Source: Candidatus Rhodoferax odensensis
GTDB lineage: Bacteria > Pseudomonadota > Gammaproteobacteria > Burkholderiales > Burkholderiaceae_C
NCBI GenBank assembly: GCA_016718405.1
Contig: JADKDJ010000011.1
Coordinates: forward strand, 1 to 64,000
Length of the DNA stretch: 64,000 nucleotides
Direction: 5' to 3'
Shown: positions 35,131-43,337 of the stretch, piece after piece
Position numbering within the stretch: the stretch's first letter is position 1
Layout: each line of letters opens with the position of its first letter
The notes under the pieces: generated by a model
What the model was told of the DNA's origin: nothing
Seen by the model: only the letters and a program-made list of their open reading frames with translations
The model's database searches: none
Translations under genes and position numbers: made by a program

Positions 35131-35739
35131 GTGAACTTCCCGGCCTTCTTCGAGCAGGTGCCGCGCATCACCCTGCGCGACCCCTTGGCCGAACTGCTGG
35201 GCTCGGTCGACGGTGGCCTGATGACCTATGGCTACGCCGATGCAGTGCGGCTGGCCGGGCACTCGTGCCCGACCGTGGCCAGCGCCTACTGGCTTGGCGT
35301 GCGCGCCATCCGCGCCTTGTATGGTGAGGCCATGCCGCAGCGCGGCGACATCGCCGTGGATCTGCGCGAGCCGTATGAGGCCGGCACCACCGGCGTCGTG
35401 GCCAGTGTGCTGGGCCTGCTGAGCGGCGCCGCTGGGGACGGCGGCTTTGCCGGCCTGGGCGGCCAGTTCGTGCGCCGCGGGCTGCTGCAATACAACGCTG
35501 CGATCGAAACCGAACTGCGCTTCACCCGCACCGACACGGGCCAGTCCGTGCTGGCGCAGGGCCGCGCGCACAGCGTGCCGAGCGACCCCCAGACGATGCG
35601 GCTGATGCAGATGTGCCTGGTCGGCATGGCAAGCGAGGAGCAGCATGCCGAGTTCGGCCGCCTTTGGCAGGCCCGGGTGCGCCGCATTCTGCTGGACCAT
35701 GCGTTCGATGACGCAGTGTTCGAGATCCGCGCCGCCTAA
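35131..35739 (+). CDS. FmdE-like domain protein
   Basis: About 202 residues, starting at a GTG at 35131; the open frame extends upstream but overlaps the DUF2249 gene. VRLAGHSCPTVASAYWLGVRAIRALYG contains the G-H-x-C motif of the FmdE (formylmethanofuran dehydrogenase subunit E) domain, and a similar metal-binding role is plausible. The rest (YEAGTTGVVASVLGLLSGAAGDGGFAGLGGQFVRRGLL) is characteristic but of unknown function. It is the second gene of the NsrR-box operon. The exact start is uncertain because no strong ribosome site is seen. Confidence 0.78.
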   Translation: MNFPAFFEQVPRITLRDPLAELLGSVDGGLMTYGYADAVRLAGHSCPTVASAYWLGVRAIRALYGEAMPQRGDIAVDLREPYEAGTTGVVASVLGLLSGAAGDGGFAGLGGQFVRRGLLQYNAAIETELRFTRTDTGQSVLAQGRAHSVPSDPQTMRLMQMCLVGMASEEQHAEFGRLWQARVRRILLDHAFDDAVFEIRAA

Positions 35740-35924
35740 GCGCTCTCGGTCAGCCCACACTGCCGCGTTACCTGCCACCCACTGCGCCAGGGGGCAAGAC
35801 GCAAACGATAGACCCTACGGCGCGCCGCGCTCCCGGCGGCCACAACCGTCAACCCACCGCTTTGCTCGCGTGCGCTTCGACCGCCCCGCGGCAACCCCAC
35901 AAAACCGCACATTCGGTTCGTGCT

Positions 35925-35953
35925 GTACTCTGTGCTACAGAGTACTCTATAAT
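35925..35953 (+). promoter_or_regulatory. Palindromic operator and TATAAT promoter of a three-gene operon
   Basis: A perfect palindrome, GTACTCTGT, gct, ACAGAGTAC (35925-35945), is followed by TATAAT at 35948-35953. The ATG at 35960 is only 6 bp beyond the -10 element, where transcription would begin, so the mRNA is probably leaderless. The palindrome sits over the -35 position and is the likely operator for the winged-helix regulator encoded by the second gene. Confidence 0.65.
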
Positions 35954-35959
35954 TTTGGT

Positions 35960-36535
35960 ATGAACCACCAAGAGAGCCAGTCCATCAGCGTTGCGCAAGC
36001 CAGGCAAACGCTCAACGTCGTGCAAGCCGCCGCCGATCGTGGCACCACACTCTATCGCTACCGCCTGGCCTCGCCCTACTTCCTGTTATGGGGCGTTGTG
36101 TGGGCTCTGGGCTATGGATTGAGCGACTGGTGGCCGGCACAGACAGGCTGGATTTGGCTCGCACTGGACGTTATCGGTGTGGCAGCGTCGATTGTCATCA
36201 CCAGTGTCGGTCACGCGCGGCGCGGCGCGGGTCATGCCATGCCGTGGCGCATCGCAGGGCTGGCGCTGATCGTGTTGGCGTACTTCGCGGCGGCCTTCCT
36301 GGTCATGGCACCGCAGACCGGCCGACAGGTTTCAACCTTTATCACACTGACCGTGGCGCTGGCCTACAGCGTTGTGGGCATCTGGGCGGGCTCGCGCTGG
36401 ATGTTTGCAGGTTTGGCGGTATGCGCGGCGGCGTTGATCGGTTACTTCCACGTGCCGGTCTACTTCAACACCTGGATGGGATTGGTCGGTGGCGGAGCGC
36501 TGGTGCTATCTGGCATATGGCTCCGACGGGTTTGA
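35960..36535 (+). CDS. Membrane protein of unknown function
   Basis: A 191-residue protein. After a soluble N-terminus of about 40 residues (SISVAQARQTLNVVQAAADRGTTLY) there are about five TM helices, arranged roughly in pairs (FLLWGVVWALGYGLSDWW; WIWLALDVIGVAASIVITSV; IAGLALIVLAYFAAAFLVM; FITLTVALAYSVVGIWAG; MFAGLAVCAAALIGYFHV). I do not recognise a family. It ends one base before the regulator gene. Start chosen at 35960 because the promoter elements lie just upstream; a longer frame from 35645 lies in the FmdE-like gene. Confidence 0.82.
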   Translation: MNHQESQSISVAQARQTLNVVQAAADRGTTLYRYRLASPYFLLWGVVWALGYGLSDWWPAQTGWIWLALDVIGVAASIVITSVGHARRGAGHAMPWRIAGLALIVLAYFAAAFLVMAPQTGRQVSTFITLTVALAYSVVGIWAGSRWMFAGLAVCAAALIGYFHVPVYFNTWMGLVGGGALVLSGIWLRRV

Positions 36536-36536
36536 A

Positions 36537-36833
36537 ATGGGTTCATTCAACGACCTGATACACCAACCGATTCGGCTCAGGATCATGGCCACGCTGAATA
36601 CGCTTGCAGCAGGAGACCCGATAGAGTTCGTACGACTTCGCGACATCATCGGGGCCACCGAAGGCAACCTGGGCGCCCACCTCGCGACGCTGGAGCGATC
36701 GGGCTACATCGAAGTGCTGAAGGACTTCCATGCGAAGAAACCACGAACCCGCGTGCAGTTGACCCGCAGCGGGCGAAGCGCCTTTCTCCAGCACGTGCGA
36801 CACCTGCAGAGCATCATTTCTGGCGACCTGTAG
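36537..36833 (+). CDS. Winged-helix transcriptional regulator
   Basis: A 98-residue single-domain DNA-binding protein. FNDLIHQPIRLRIMATLNTLAAGDPIEFVRLRDIIGATEGNLGAHLATLERSGYIEVLKDFHAKKPRTRVQLTRSGRSAFLQHVRHL is the HTH_34/MarR-like winged helix with recognition helix GNLGAHLATLERSGYI. The ATG at 36537 follows the upstream stop by one base. It probably regulates its own operon through the palindrome before 35960. No ligand domain is present. Confidence 0.88.
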   Translation: MGSFNDLIHQPIRLRIMATLNTLAAGDPIEFVRLRDIIGATEGNLGAHLATLERSGYIEVLKDFHAKKPRTRVQLTRSGRSAFLQHVRHLQSIISGDL

Positions 36834-36865
36834 CCGCACTGTTTTTTTAACCCAAGGAGACACTC

Positions 36866-37459
36866 ATGACACTATCACTTCACGCCACCGGCAAGCTTGG
36901 CTTGGCCGCACTTCTGGCCTGGCAAGCCGCGTCGTCTTGGGCGCAGACGCCAGAAACTCCGGCGGCCTTGATGTCACAACAGCGCGAAGCCATGACGCAG
37001 CTGAGCTACATGGATGGTGCTTGGCGAGGCTCCGCCTGGACACTGGACCGCAGTGGCAACCGCCAGGAAGTTACGCAGACCGAGCGAATCGGTAGTCTTC
37101 TCAATGGGACCGTGCGCGTCATCGAAGGCCGAGGCTACACCGCCGACGGCACGGCAGGGTTCCAAGCCCTTGGCGTCGTGTCATACGACGTGGCCACCAA
37201 GAAGTGGTCCATGCGCTCCTGGGCGCAGGGGCGCAGTGGCGACTTCCCGTTTGTTCCGACGACCGATGGCTTCACGTGGACCACGCCGGCGGGCCCAAAC
37301 GCCACGGTGCGCTACACCGCCGTCATCAAAGGCGACGTTTGGCGGGAAGTCGGCGAATACCTTGCCAATGGCCGCGAGCCCCGCCAGATATTCGAAATGA
37401 ACCTGAGGCGCATTGCCACGACCAAATGGCCCGAAGAAGGCGCCATCCCGATGCAGTAA
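36866..37459 (+). CDS. Secreted protein, DUF1579-like
   Basis: A 197-residue protein with a signal peptide (LGLAALLAWQAASSWAQT, cleavage near AQ-T). The mature part (LSYMDGAWRGSAWTLDRSGNRQEVTQTERIGSLLNGTVRVIEGRGY; GVVSYDVATKKWSMRSWAQGRSGDF) resembles the DUF1579 / heme-free lipocalin-like barrel proteins. An AAGGAGA ribosome site lies 5 bp before the ATG. It is the third gene of the operon with the membrane protein and winged-helix regulator (32 bp gap). Function unknown. Confidence 0.85.
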   Translation: MTLSLHATGKLGLAALLAWQAASSWAQTPETPAALMSQQREAMTQLSYMDGAWRGSAWTLDRSGNRQEVTQTERIGSLLNGTVRVIEGRGYTADGTAGFQALGVVSYDVATKKWSMRSWAQGRSGDFPFVPTTDGFTWTTPAGPNATVRYTAVIKGDVWREVGEYLANGREPRQIFEMNLRRIATTKWPEEGAIPMQ

Positions 37460-37603
37460 CGACCCGCTTCGCGTCATCGTTCCGACGCGCCGGCTCCGAT
37501 TGGAGCAGTCCCATCTGGGCAAGCGCAACTTCGACAGGTCCACGGCGTGTCCGAAACGGGCCAGCTCACATCACTGTACGCTTGAGCAGATCGACGTCCG
37601 AGC

Positions 37604-39883
37604 TCAGGCGCGCCGCGTTCCCGCCAGCGGCAGCGGGCTTGGCTGGTTTGTGCTGGCGCCGCGTAGCAGCCGCAGCGCAAACCACGCCAGCAACACCGTG
37701 CCAACGGCAAAAACCACGTCACCCGGCACACGCAGCCACACCATGGTCTCCATAAATGGCGAGTGCACCACGTCGGGCGAACGGGCAAACCACATCCCTT
37801 GGCTGACGCTGGCCCAAGCCTGGTAGATGCCAGCGGGCACCAGCGAGATGAAGACCATCATGCCCAGCCCGACGTTGAGCGACCAGAACATGCCCGCCAA
37901 CAGCCGGTCCGACCAGGCATCACGGCTGGACAAACCACGCAGGCAGAACAACAGCAAGCCGATGCCCAGCATGCCGTAGACCCCAAACAGCGCGGCGTGG
38001 CCGTGCGCGGCGGTCATGTTCAAGCCTTGCATGTAGTACAGGGCGATGGGTGTATTGATCGAGAAGCCCAGCAGCCCCGCGCCCACCACGTTCCAAAAGC
38101 CCACCGCGATAAAGCACAGAATTGGCCACTTGTAGGTCTGCACCCAGGGCGCGGCCTTGGAGCGCTGGTAGTTGCGATAAGCCTCCACACCGACCATGGC
38201 CAGCGGCACCACCTCCAGCGCCGAGAACATGGCACCAATGGCGATCACGAAAGTCGGCGTACCGGTGAAGTACAGGTGGTGCAGCGTGCCCAGGATGCCG
38301 CCGAACAGGAACACAATGGTCTCCAGCACGATGGCACTGTTGGCCGTAGCCGCACGGATCAGACCCAGACGGGTGAACAGCAGCGCGATCACGGCGGTGG
38401 CAAACACCTCGAAGAAGCCTTCCACCCACAGGTGCACCAGCCACCAGCGCCAGTACTCGATCATCGAATAGTGCGTGTGTTTACCCCAGGTCAGCGAGGT
38501 GGCGTAAAAGCCGCCGATACACAGCGCGGCCAGGAACACCATGGCGATCAGGCCACGACTCTCGGAGGGTTTCTTCAGCGCCGGCATCAGACCACGCCCC
38601 AGCAGTGTCACCCAGAACAACAAGCCGATGAACAGCAGAATCTGCCAGACGCGACCCATGCTGGTGAACTCCAGGCCCTGGTTGCCAATCCAGAACGAAA
38701 AGTCATTGCCCAGATGCTGCAAGGTGCCCAGCCAGCCAAAGGCGGTGGAGCCGACCACGATGAACAGCAGCGCATAGAACAGCAGGTCGACACCCAGCTT
38801 CTGGTACTTGGGTTCCTTGCCCGAGATGGCAGGCGCGATGTACAGGCCCGTGGCCAACCAGGCGGTGGCGATCCACAGCACCGCAAACTGGGTGTGGATG
38901 GTGCGACTCACCGTGAACGGCAGAATCTGCGCCAGCGGAAAGCCGAAGAAGCTTTGGCCCTCCACCGCGTAGTGCGCGGTCACAACGCCCATGCCGACCT
39001 GCGCCATGATCAGCCCGATCACCACATAGAAATACTTGCGCGTGGCCTTCATCGACGGCGTGGGCTTGAGGTCAAACAAGGGGTCGGCTTTGGGCGGCTT
39101 GGGGTCACCCTCCTCCTGGTGCGTGGAGTGATAGAAGATCATGCCGGCAATGGCGGCGATCATCAGAATCACGCTGGCAATCGACCACATGCCAGCGCCC
39201 GCAGTGGGTGTGTTGCCAACCAGCGGTTCGTGTGGCCAATTGCTGGTGTAGCTCAGTTCAGTTTCACCAGGGCGATCGGTAGCGGCGGACCAGGCCGACC
39301 AGAAGATGAAAGCCGGCAGCGCCTGCAGATCGGCCGGATCGGTCAGGGTCGCCGCGGTCATGGCGTACTGCCCTCGCAATTTGTCCAGCGCCGGGTCGTT
39401 GCCAAACAGGCCGGTGTAACGCTGGATAACCTGCTGCACCGCCATGGCACGTTCCGCAGACAAGGTCAGCGTGCCGGTGGCGGCGTCATAGGTGTTGCGC
39501 CGCATCTCGGTCTTGAGCCGGTTGTTGAGTTCCGCCTGCTGCCCCTGGCCAAGCGCGTCAAAGGACTTTCCGAAATCGCGCTGAGCCCAGACGCCACGCA
39601 GGGCCAGCGCCTCGCGGTGCAGCCAGTCGGCCGACCAATCCGGGGCCACATAACTGCCATGCCCCCAGACAGAGCCCAATTGCTGACCACCAGCCGACAG
39701 CCAGGCCTCCTGGCCGCGCTGTACCTGGCCCTCAGAGAACAGCACGGCGCCACGGGCGGTGACGACTTGTTTGGGAATGGGCGGCGCGGTCAGATAGATC
39801 TCTGATCCGACCCAGCCCAGAACGGCAAAGGACAGCGCGCAAATGATCGCGAGCCAGGTCCAGAGTTTGCGCGTGGCATGCAT
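37604..39883 (-). CDS. norB: Quinol-dependent nitric oxide reductase (qNor)
   Basis: A 759-residue single-subunit NO reductase of the heme-copper oxidase superfamily, reducing 2 NO to N2O with electrons from quinol. The N-terminal extension (SEIYLTAPPIPKQVVTARGAVLFSEGQVQRGQEAWLSAGGQQLGSVWGHGSY) marks the fused cytochrome-c-like domain without a heme motif. About 14 TM helices follow, with conserved WGKHTHYSMIEYWRWWLVHLWVEGFFEVFATAVIAL and HHLYFTGTPTFVIAIGAMFSALEVVPL carrying the expected His and Glu residues. The ATG at 39883 has AAGGA upstream; the longer frame was rejected since it crosses the promoter. It lies behind an NsrR box. Confidence 0.96.
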   Translation of the reverse strand: MHATRKLWTWLAIICALSFAVLGWVGSEIYLTAPPIPKQVVTARGAVLFSEGQVQRGQEAWLSAGGQQLGSVWGHGSYVAPDWSADWLHREALALRGVWAQRDFGKSFDALGQGQQAELNNRLKTEMRRNTYDAATGTLTLSAERAMAVQQVIQRYTGLFGNDPALDKLRGQYAMTAATLTDPADLQALPAFIFWSAWSAATDRPGETELSYTSNWPHEPLVGNTPTAGAGMWSIASVILMIAAIAGMIFYHSTHQEEGDPKPPKADPLFDLKPTPSMKATRKYFYVVIGLIMAQVGMGVVTAHYAVEGQSFFGFPLAQILPFTVSRTIHTQFAVLWIATAWLATGLYIAPAISGKEPKYQKLGVDLLFYALLFIVVGSTAFGWLGTLQHLGNDFSFWIGNQGLEFTSMGRVWQILLFIGLLFWVTLLGRGLMPALKKPSESRGLIAMVFLAALCIGGFYATSLTWGKHTHYSMIEYWRWWLVHLWVEGFFEVFATAVIALLFTRLGLIRAATANSAIVLETIVFLFGGILGTLHHLYFTGTPTFVIAIGAMFSALEVVPLAMVGVEAYRNYQRSKAAPWVQTYKWPILCFIAVGFWNVVGAGLLGFSINTPIALYYMQGLNMTAAHGHAALFGVYGMLGIGLLLFCLRGLSSRDAWSDRLLAGMFWSLNVGLGMMVFISLVPAGIYQAWASVSQGMWFARSPDVVHSPFMETMVWLRVPGDVVFAVGTVLLAWFALRLLRGASTNQPSPLPLAGTRRA

Positions 39884-39946
39884 GGCAAGAATTCCTTCCT
39901 GATGGAGTTGAAAGATGCGCAGAGCCAGGAACAGCCTCAGCCCTAT

Positions 39947-39969
39947 AAGCTGCATGTTAAATGCATCTT
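39947..39969 (-). promoter_or_regulatory. NsrR box before norB
   Basis: The plus strand reads AAGCTGCATGT, T, AAATGCATCTT, a 23-bp 11-1-11 inverted repeat with only two departures from ideal symmetry. It lies 64 bp before the norB ATG. On the minus strand TTGAAT and TAACAT, 17 bp apart, form a plausible promoter whose -10 lies in the box. Confidence 0.8.
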
Positions 39970-40062
39970 ATAAAAGATTCAACTCAAATGCATGATTCCC
40001 CTGCCCCTGGCGGGGCCACTCCAAAGATGGGGATCTAGGCTCTGCCGTGAGCGCGCCGGCTC

Positions 40063-40156
40063 GAAGCGTGGGCGGCCGAGCACTCTGCTACGTGTCCCCC
40101 GCCCGCTGCGCGGGCTCCTCCTTTACCTTCGCAGAACGCTCAGCCACCCACGCTTC
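40063..40156. repeat. Nested inverted repeat between sirB2 and norB
   Basis: Arms GAAGCGTGGGCGGCCGAGC (40063-40081) and its reverse complement with two mismatches (40138-40156) enclose a 56-bp loop that itself holds GCCCG-ctgcg-CGGGC. The long outer stem and inner hairpin would fold as a branched element. It resembles dispersed palindromic repeats of Comamonadaceae genomes, but copy number cannot be seen here. Confidence 0.6.
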
Positions 40157-40173
40157 TGGTGCTGCGTTGCGCC

Positions 40174-40557
40174 CTACAGCAGACCCCAGCTCGGCGAATG
40201 GGTCAGCGCCACGCCGACGATGTAGCCGACGCTCACCAGCGCGCCCAGGAAAAACGGCAAGCGCTGGGCCTGGGGTGTGGACTTGCCCAGCGCGCGCATG
40301 CCGAACACGATGTAGGCCAACAGCGCCAGCACCTTGGCCGTCAGCCAGCCGTGCACGAATGGGTACTGACCGATGCGCCAGGCCATCCACAGCGCGGTGC
40401 CAAGCAGCAGCGTGTCGATCACGTGTGGCACCACGCGCAATACGAGCCAATGCCGCCAGGGCCGCCGCAGCAGCTCGAGCGAGCCACGCAGCACAAACAG
40501 ACTGATGCTGATCACCACGCAAGTGACGTGCAGGTGCTTGAGCAGAAAATAGTTCAA
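40174..40557 (-). CDS. SirB2-family membrane protein
   Basis: About 127 residues with four TM helices. NYFLLKHLHVTCVVISISLFVLRGSLELL and VPHVIDTLLLGTALWMAWRIGQYPFVHGWLTAKVLALLAYIVFGMRAL match the SirB2 family (named for an invasion-regulation locus; function unknown). The TTG at 40557 is preceded by AAGGAG at suitable distance and matches the usual start of the family (xNYxLLKHLHV), so I prefer it over the ATG at 40599. It precedes norB on the same strand, separated by the nested repeat. Confidence 0.83.
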   Translation of the reverse strand: MNYFLLKHLHVTCVVISISLFVLRGSLELLRRPWRHWLVLRVVPHVIDTLLLGTALWMAWRIGQYPFVHGWLTAKVLALLAYIVFGMRALGKSTPQAQRLPFFLGALVSVGYIVGVALTHSPSWGLL

Positions 40558-40825
40558 ACCGTAGCTCCTTGGGGCTTGGCCCTGGCGTCGCTTGCACATC
40601 CGGTTCCAACAACCTGACCTGGCGACGCGGGCAGCGACCGATGGTACACAAGACGCGACCCCGATGACCTCGGAACATCACGCTGACAACTCGGGCGCCG
40701 GTATCCCACGTCCACCGCTACGCCGGCAATGAGGCATTGATCACAGCGCTCGGCCGTTGCCCGTCGAGCTTTTGAGTTGTAATGGCGGACTTGTCCGGAC
40801 CAAACTGCCCAAAAATAACTGCCCT

Positions 40826-42727
40826 ATGAAGACCTTGCTACTCGGCGCCATTGCCACCACCGTCCAATTGATGTTCGCAACCGGCGCCGCGGCCGCCAGT
40901 GCGCCCAAACCGACCACGCAAGTCCGAGCCGAGATACCGGCTCAGTACCGCTGGGACTTCTCACCCATCTATCCCAACTGGGAAGCATGGGAGGCCGCCA
41001 TGAAAGACATCGAGGCCAAAATGGACGCGTTTGCCGCGCGCAAAGGCACGCTCAAGAACGGCCCGGCGGCGCTGCTTGGCGCCTACCAGGCCTACGACGA
41101 AATCGGCATGCTCGAGTACAGGGTCTACCGCTACCCCCAGCTGCAACGCGACGTGGAAACACGCAACCAGGACGTGGCGGGCAAGTTCCAGCGTGTTGGT
41201 GCCGTCTTTGCCAAGTTTGGCACCGCCACCGCCTGGTTCACACCCGAGCTGCTGAAGATTCCCCAAGCCACAGTCGAGCAATGGATTCGCGACACGCCGG
41301 CGCTGGCACCGTACAGGTTCACCATCCTGGACAACTACCGGCAGCAGCAGCACGTACTTGACGAGCAGGGCGAGAAGCTTCTTTCCCTGTCGGCGCGCTT
41401 CGCTCAGACACCCACCGCCACCTTCCAGGAGTTGTCTACCTCAGACATCAAATTTCCCAAAGTCGCGCTGTCCGACGGCAAACCGATCACACTGACGCCG
41501 GGCACTTATCAATCGGTGCTGCAGACCAACCACAACCAGGCCGACCGTGCCAAGGCATTCGACGCCTTTATCGGCACCTATGCCGCCACTGCCAACACCT
41601 ACGCCGCCATCTACAACGGCGTGATGCAGAAAGGCTGGTTCACCGCGCAGGCGCGTAACTTCCCAACAACGCTGGACGCCGCGCTGGACGGACACGCCAT
41701 CCCCAAAGCGGTGGTCAGCACCTTGGTGGACACCGTGCGCGCGGGCACCGCGCCGCTGCAGCGCTATGCCAAGTTGCGCAAAAAACTGCTGGGGCTGGAG
41801 CAGTACCACCTGTACGACGGCTCCATCCCGATCTACAAAACCACCACCACCTACCCCTACGACGACGCCAAGCAGACTGTGCTGCAGTCGGTAGCGCCGC
41901 TGGGTGCGGATTACAGCGCCAAGTACAAGCAGTTTCTGGCGGGCAAGCAGATTGATGTATATGAGAACGAGGGCAAACGCTCGGGCGCCTATGTCGGGGG
42001 TGTCTACGGCGTAGGCCCCTACATGCTGCTCAACCACAATGACACGCAAAACGCCCTGTTCACGCTGGCGCACGAAGGTGGCCACGCGATGCACACCATA
42101 CTGTCTTACGAGAAGCAGCCCTTTGTGACATCGAGCTACACGATCTTCGTGGCCGAGGTGGCCTCCACCACCAACGAGCGCTTCCTGCTGAACCAGTTGC
42201 TGCAAACCACCACCGACCCCAAAGAGCGTTTCCTGCTGCTGCAACATGCGGTGGACTCCATCGTGGGTACCTTCTACACCCAGGTCTTGTTTGCCGACTT
42301 CGAGATGCAGGCGCACAAGCTGGTGGAAGCCGGCAAACCAATCACTGCGGCGGTGCTCAACGGCATCTACCTGCAGTTGCTCAAGGACTATTACGGTGAC
42401 GCGGTAACCGTGGACGAAGCCTACCAATACACCTGGTCGCGCATCCCGCACTTTTACAATTCACCGTACTACGTGTACCAGTACGCGACCTGCTTCGCGT
42501 CGTCCGCAAAACTGTTCAAGGACATGACAACCGGTGAGCCCGCGAGCCGCGACGCGGCGACCGAGCGCTACCTGGAGTTGCTGCGCAGCGGTGGCAACGA
42601 TCACCCCATGGCTCAACTGCAAAAGGCTGGTGTCGACTTGTCCAAGCGCGAGACGGTGCAGGCCGTGGTGGACCAGATGCACGAGCTGGTGTCGCAGATG
42701 GAGGCCGAGGCCGCAAAGATTCGCTAG
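40826..42727 (+). CDS. M3-family oligoendopeptidase (PepF-like), exported
   Basis: A 633-residue zinc metallopeptidase. An N-terminal signal peptide (MKTLLLGAIATTVQLMFATGAAAAS) implies a periplasmic location. The HEGGH zinc motif is at His416 (NALFTLAHEGGHAMHTIL), followed by TSSYTIFVAEVASTTNERFLLNQLL, which contains the third zinc-ligand glutamate, and a tyrosine-rich C-terminal region (SRIPHFYNSPYYVYQYATCFASSAKL). Length and order match M3B oligoendopeptidase F. Most PepF proteins are cytoplasmic, so export is notable. The longer frame from 40757 was rejected in favour of the ATG that begins the signal peptide. Confidence 0.92.
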   Translation: MKTLLLGAIATTVQLMFATGAAAASAPKPTTQVRAEIPAQYRWDFSPIYPNWEAWEAAMKDIEAKMDAFAARKGTLKNGPAALLGAYQAYDEIGMLEYRVYRYPQLQRDVETRNQDVAGKFQRVGAVFAKFGTATAWFTPELLKIPQATVEQWIRDTPALAPYRFTILDNYRQQQHVLDEQGEKLLSLSARFAQTPTATFQELSTSDIKFPKVALSDGKPITLTPGTYQSVLQTNHNQADRAKAFDAFIGTYAATANTYAAIYNGVMQKGWFTAQARNFPTTLDAALDGHAIPKAVVSTLVDTVRAGTAPLQRYAKLRKKLLGLEQYHLYDGSIPIYKTTTTYPYDDAKQTVLQSVAPLGADYSAKYKQFLAGKQIDVYENEGKRSGAYVGGVYGVGPYMLLNHNDTQNALFTLAHEGGHAMHTILSYEKQPFVTSSYTIFVAEVASTTNERFLLNQLLQTTTDPKERFLLLQHAVDSIVGTFYTQVLFADFEMQAHKLVEAGKPITAAVLNGIYLQLLKDYYGDAVTVDEAYQYTWSRIPHFYNSPYYVYQYATCFASSAKLFKDMTTGEPASRDAATERYLELLRSGGNDHPMAQLQKAGVDLSKRETVQAVVDQMHELVSQMEAEAAKIR

Positions 42728-42748
42728 GGCGCAGAGGCGGCGCCGCTC

Positions 42749-43075
42749 CTACGACTGCCAGACCCCAAACCCCGCCTCGCGCAGTTGGATGCCCAACTCC
42801 ACTTCCCGCTCACGAGCCTCCTCATAGGACATCGGGTTGTAGGCCTCGTAGAGATCGGGCAACAGCTGCAGGCCAAACTTCTGAGCGTACTTGTTGGCCT
42901 GGATCCCCGCTTTGTGTTTGTCAAAACGTATGTCCGGATCCAGGCCGGTCATGCCGACATAAACGCAGGGTTTGCCGGCGACGTAGCCTGGATTGGCCCG
43001 CATGAACCGGGCATCGCGCAGAACCTCATTGGAGAGTTCGACCACGTACACGTGATGATGCTGTCGTTTTCCCAT
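42749..43075 (-). CDS. GIY-YIG-like small protein
   Basis: A 108-residue protein. HVYVVELSNEV, PCVYVGMTGLDPDIRFDKHKAG and MSYEEAREREVELGIQLREAGFGV resemble the GIY-YIG nuclease core (Tyr pair, Gly-Met-Thr, Arg and a later Glu), though the first motif is degenerate (VYVVEL). Such small standalone proteins are common in proteobacteria and of unknown role. It is convergent with the peptidase gene (21 bp gap). Confidence 0.72.
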   Translation of the reverse strand: MGKRQHHHVYVVELSNEVLRDARFMRANPGYVAGKPCVYVGMTGLDPDIRFDKHKAGIQANKYAQKFGLQLLPDLYEAYNPMSYEEAREREVELGIQLREAGFGVWQS

Positions 43076-43272
43076 GGCAGGGCCGATTGTCTACGCCCTT
43101 GGTGGCTTGGCAAGTGCATGGCGATTGGTGCGCCTGCGGCAACCCGCTGCTGCATCACTTAACTGCAAATCGAGCCCTTTTCCGTCTGCGCTAGAAGGCG
43201 CCCAGTCGTCGCGCAGTATTTCCGTCGCATCGCAAATGGCCACAAAGCGAGAGCGGACAAAACTCGATTTGC

Positions 43273-43310
43273 TTGAAACATTGCGTATAGATGCATACAC
43301 TATGCATCTA
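43273..43310 (+). promoter_or_regulatory. suf operon promoter with NsrR/Rrf2-type palindrome
   Basis: A perfect palindrome TAGATGCATA, cac, TATGCATCTA occupies 43288-43310. Scored as an 11-1-11 NsrR site, 8 of 11 bases in each half match AAGATGCATTT. TTGAAA (43273-43278) and TACACT (43296-43301), 17 bp apart, form a plausible promoter whose -10 lies inside the palindrome. It does not resemble the usual IscR boxes. Confidence 0.7.
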
Positions 43311-43313
43311 TTA

Positions 43314-43337
43314 GGACACACATTCCCTCATGTGTCC
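43314..43337 (+). promoter_or_regulatory. Hairpin in the sufB leader
   Basis: GGACACA and TGTGTCC, separated by 10 nt, form a perfect 7-bp stem in the predicted 5' leader, ending 20 nt before the sufB ATG and just ahead of the AAGGTG ribosome site. It could affect mRNA stability or initiation; there is no poly-U tract, so it is not a terminator. Confidence 0.4.

Noticed and set aside
37763..39805. 680-codon open frame opposite norB
   Set aside because: Shadow of norB with low-complexity Gln/His-rich translation.
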